DNA of 64,000 nt, taken from Streptomyces goshikiensis. GTDB taxonomy: Bacteria; Actinomycetota; Actinomycetes; Streptomycetales; Streptomycetaceae. Numbering within the stretch: position 1 is the stretch's first letter; every line of letters starts with the position of its first letter. Of this stretch, positions 63,466-64,000 are shown one piece after another. The stretch lies in contig NZ_BMVE01000015.1 of the NCBI RefSeq assembly GCF_014650555.1, positions 62,001 to 126,000 of the forward strand, written 5' to 3'. The notes beneath the pieces are model-generated. The model was not told where the DNA came from. It worked only from the letters and a program-made list of their open reading frames with translations, and made no database searches. Made by a program: the position numbers and the translations under genes.

Positions 63466-64000
63466 ATGAAGCGCCTGTCAGCCGGCTTATCGGCGGCCGC
63501 AGCCCTGCTCCTGACCGCTCCGCCGCCGGCGGCAGTCGCTGCGGCCGCGCCGTGTGTCAGGGGCGAGTCGGAGTCGAGGCTGCGCAGCTCGGTGGATGAC
63601 GGCGAGATCAGATGGACCGCGAACACGGCCTACGCGGACGCGTACAAGCACGCGCTCAAGGCATGGCAGTACGGCGGCCACAAGATCAGATTGGCGCCGG
63701 ATTCGGCGACCACGGTCAACGACCTGGAGTTCACGGACTACAACGACCCGCAGGACCACGCCGCCGCGAAGTGGAACTACCGGAGTGGCCCCGGCCAGAC
63801 CGACTACATCCGCTTCAACACCGCGGCGATGAAGAACGCGAGCCGGACCAAGCGCCGGCAGATCGCGGCACACGAGCTGGGCCACGCCCTGGGGCTGTGC
63901 CACAAGTCGGACGCCGGCGGGCCGGGCTATGTGCGGTCGCTGATGTGGCCGACCGCCCACGAATACTTCGATCTCCCTCAGGACGTCGACCGGGCCAACT
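63466..64000 (+). CDS. Secreted snapalysin-like zinc metalloprotease, 3' cut by window end
   Basis: The first 178 codons of an exported protease. Signal peptide 1-30 (KRLSAGLSAAAALLLTAPPPAAVAAA). The zinc site HELGHALGLCHK and the Met-turn SLMWPT are those of small Streptomyces neutral proteases (snapalysin). ATG 63466 follows GTGGAG; GTG 63457 is an alternative. Codon 8 is TTA (63487-63489), so translation likely needs BldA tRNA, tying it to development or stationary phase. The reading frame is still open at base 64000. Confidence 0.88.
   Translation, partial: MKRLSAGLSAAAALLLTAPPPAAVAAAAPCVRGESESRLRSSVDDGEIRWTANTAYADAYKHALKAWQYGGHKIRLAPDSATTVNDLEFTDYNDPQDHAAAKWNYRSGPGQTDYIRFNTAAMKNASRTKRRQIAAHELGHALGLCHKSDAGGPGYVRSLMWPTAHEYFDLPQDVDRAN

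Overview
The window is chromosomal DNA from a high-GC actinomycete, almost certainly a Streptomyces. The signs are very high third-position GC in every gene, many GTG/TTG starts behind GGAGG-type ribosome sites, rare TTA codons in a few genes, and typical Streptomyces families (XRE/MmyB-like regulator, DUF4232 lipoprotein, TAP-type secreted hydrolase, snapalysin-like protease). All calls come from reading the sequence; no database search was run.

Layout. 0.1-2.05 kb: a flavin monooxygenase with its partner FMN reductase, a strong hairpin and an initiator tRNA. 2.2-18.3 kb: a compact biosynthetic cluster. A KAS III and a free ACP read rightwards. A leftward series reads calerythrin-like EF-hand protein, methyltransferase, P450, a 2.4k-residue NRPS (C-A-T-C-A-T-TE), an FAD monooxygenase fused to a condensation-type domain, and a second methyltransferase. 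An SDR diverges at the far end. The first adenylation domain reads as serine and the second looks proline-like. Ser-Pro NRPS plus FAD monooxygenase is the signature of the bacterial pyrrolizidine/bicyclic-carbamate pathways (brabantamide, legonmycin, pyrrolizixenamide), so this is probably a new member with unusual tailoring.

18.4-20.5 kb: decayed mobile-element material and two tiny membrane proteins. 20.6-26 kb: a STAND/TPR ATPase, an MFS carrier and guanine deaminase. 26.6-29.05 kb: a protein made of exact 297-bp tandem Ig-like repeats with two small phage-type genes. 29-37.7 kb: ZapE-like ATPase, small hypothetical and membrane proteins, an SRPBCC/XRE divergent pair, and a secreted propeller protein followed by a broken secreted-protein remnant. 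37.7-46.2 kb: lipoprotein, a hydrolase lacking its nucleophile, an NmrA-like reductase, two MarR regulators, an MFS exporter, an aldo/keto reductase with a MerR-type promoter, and others.

46.4-54.6 kb is an envelope-flavoured region: TAP-like hydrolase, a two-component system, an extra MurG-type glycosyltransferase overlapping a nucleotide-sugar epimerase, and a translationally coupled SPFH/NAD-kinase-like pair. 54.8-63.3 kb is a single giant one-module polyketide synthase (AL-ACP-KS-AT-DH-KR-ACP-TE). It shares with the SPFH operon an intergenic region carrying two copies of a 19-bp palindromic operator. The window ends inside a secreted zinc protease gene with an early TTA codon.
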